This document shows positions 6,960-7,361 of a DNA stretch of 7,361 bases, one piece after another. The notes beneath the pieces are model-generated. The model made no database searches, was not told the DNA's origin, and saw only the letters and a program-made list of their open reading frames with translations. Made by a program: the position numbers and the translations under genes. This stretch comes from Treponema sp. (GTDB lineage Bacteria; Spirochaetota; Spirochaetia; Treponematales; Breznakiellaceae), in contig JAITLF010000244.1 in NCBI GenBank assembly GCA_031278025.1, positions 1-7,361 on the forward strand, read 5' to 3'. Position 1 is the stretch's first letter, and each line of letters begins with the position of its first letter.

Positions 6960-7240
6960 GTTCCAGACTTAAGTCTAGAAGCGCCAGACTTAAGTCTAGA
7001 AGTTCCAGACCTCATTTCTTGAAGCGCCAGACTTAAGTCTAGAAGCGCCAGACTTAAGTCTAGAAGTTCCAGACTTAAGTCTAGAAGTTCCAGACTTAAG
7101 TCTAGAAGCGCCAGACTTGAGTCTTGAAGCGCCAGACTTAAGTCTAGAAGTTCCAGACTTGAGTCTTGAAGTTCCAGACTTAAGTCTTGAAGCGCCAGAC
7201 TTGAGTCTAGAAGTTCCAGACTTGAGTCTTGAAGTTCCAG
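6960..7240 (+). repeat. 21-bp palindromic tandem array 2, thirteen units and a partial fourteenth
   Basis: Units start at 6960, 6981, 7002, 7024, 7045, 7066, 7087, 7108, 7129, 7150, 7171, 7192, 7213 and 7234. All are 21 nt except the third (7002-7023, 22 nt), which is identical to unit 6 of array 1 and lacks the dyad. Ordinary units carry AGACTTAAGTCT (a perfect 12-bp palindrome) or AGACTTGAGTCT. The linker is either GTTCC or GCGCC, switching two bases together. The unit ends in AGAA or TGAA. Units with the G centre and TGAA end cluster in the 3' part. Short repetitive frames such as PDLSLE arise in the array, but I do not regard them as genes. Confidence 0.94.
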
Positions 7241-7361
7241 GCAGGGAGGGAAATAAGGCTGATTGGCTTCCCCTTCAATTCAATAGCTAAGGGTTAATTC
7301 AGGACCGAACCAAAAATCATTTCTGTGGCTGCCATCGTTCACATTAGACATCTTCCAGACT
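7241..7361. other. unassigned tail
   Basis: I see no supportable gene in this stretch, which returns to average composition after the array. A 23-codon frame on the minus strand (from 7351) is too short and has no properly spaced ribosome-binding site. The last nine bases, TTCCAGACT, match the start of an array unit, so another repeat copy may begin at the window edge. Confidence 0.3.

Noticed and set aside
1310..7240. CRISPR array
   Set aside because: Units are directly contiguous with no unique spacers, and no cas genes are present.
7280..7351. A 23-codon minus-strand frame beginning MSNVNDGSHRNDF
   Set aside because: It is too short, has no properly spaced ribosome-binding site or homologue I can name, and lies next to the window edge.

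Overview
The window looks like chromosomal DNA of a motile, chemotactic anaerobe of intermediate to moderately high GC. My best guess is a spirochaete related to the termite-gut Treponema group, judged from the style of the chemoreceptor and the dense, GC-rich palindromic intergenic repeats. This is inference: there is no rRNA or other phylogenetic marker.

Layout. 1-756 is the C-terminal three quarters of an IS630-family transposase, cut by the window edge. 801-1055 is a small ribbon-helix-helix-like gene broken by one in-frame stop. Both lie in AT-rich DNA that looks acquired and decaying. Near 1170 the composition changes sharply to GC-rich. A 21-bp-period palindromic repeat array (1310-1495) follows, preceded by a conserved leader and followed by a perfect-looking 37-nt hairpin. 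Then come guanine deaminase (guaD, 1595-2902, +) and adenine deaminase (ade, 2969-4723, -), which converge with only 66 bp between them. The ade start lies in a purine-rich tandem repeat that has copied the ribosome-binding/start region. A divergent, well-formed promoter overlapped by a long dyad drives a methyl-accepting chemotaxis protein with an extracytoplasmic single-Cache domain (4946-6793, +). After it come several GC-rich hairpins and a second copy of the leader plus a longer 21-bp array (6960-7240). The last 120 bp contain nothing I can call.

How the parts may work together. GuaD and Ade are the two base deaminases of purine salvage and catabolism (guanine to xanthine, adenine to hypoxanthine), so the core of the window is a purine-use locus. 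The receptor next door senses a small extracellular ligand; no link to purines is shown by the sequence.

The least explained signal is the pair of arrays. Both begin at the same point after a near-identical 30-nt leader. Every ordinary unit carries a 12-bp dyad, and between arrays the two sides of that dyad change together. Units repeat every 21 bp, two helical turns. Both arrays also contain one identical 22-nt unit in which the dyad is destroyed. This looks like a defined repeat family rather than random low-complexity DNA.
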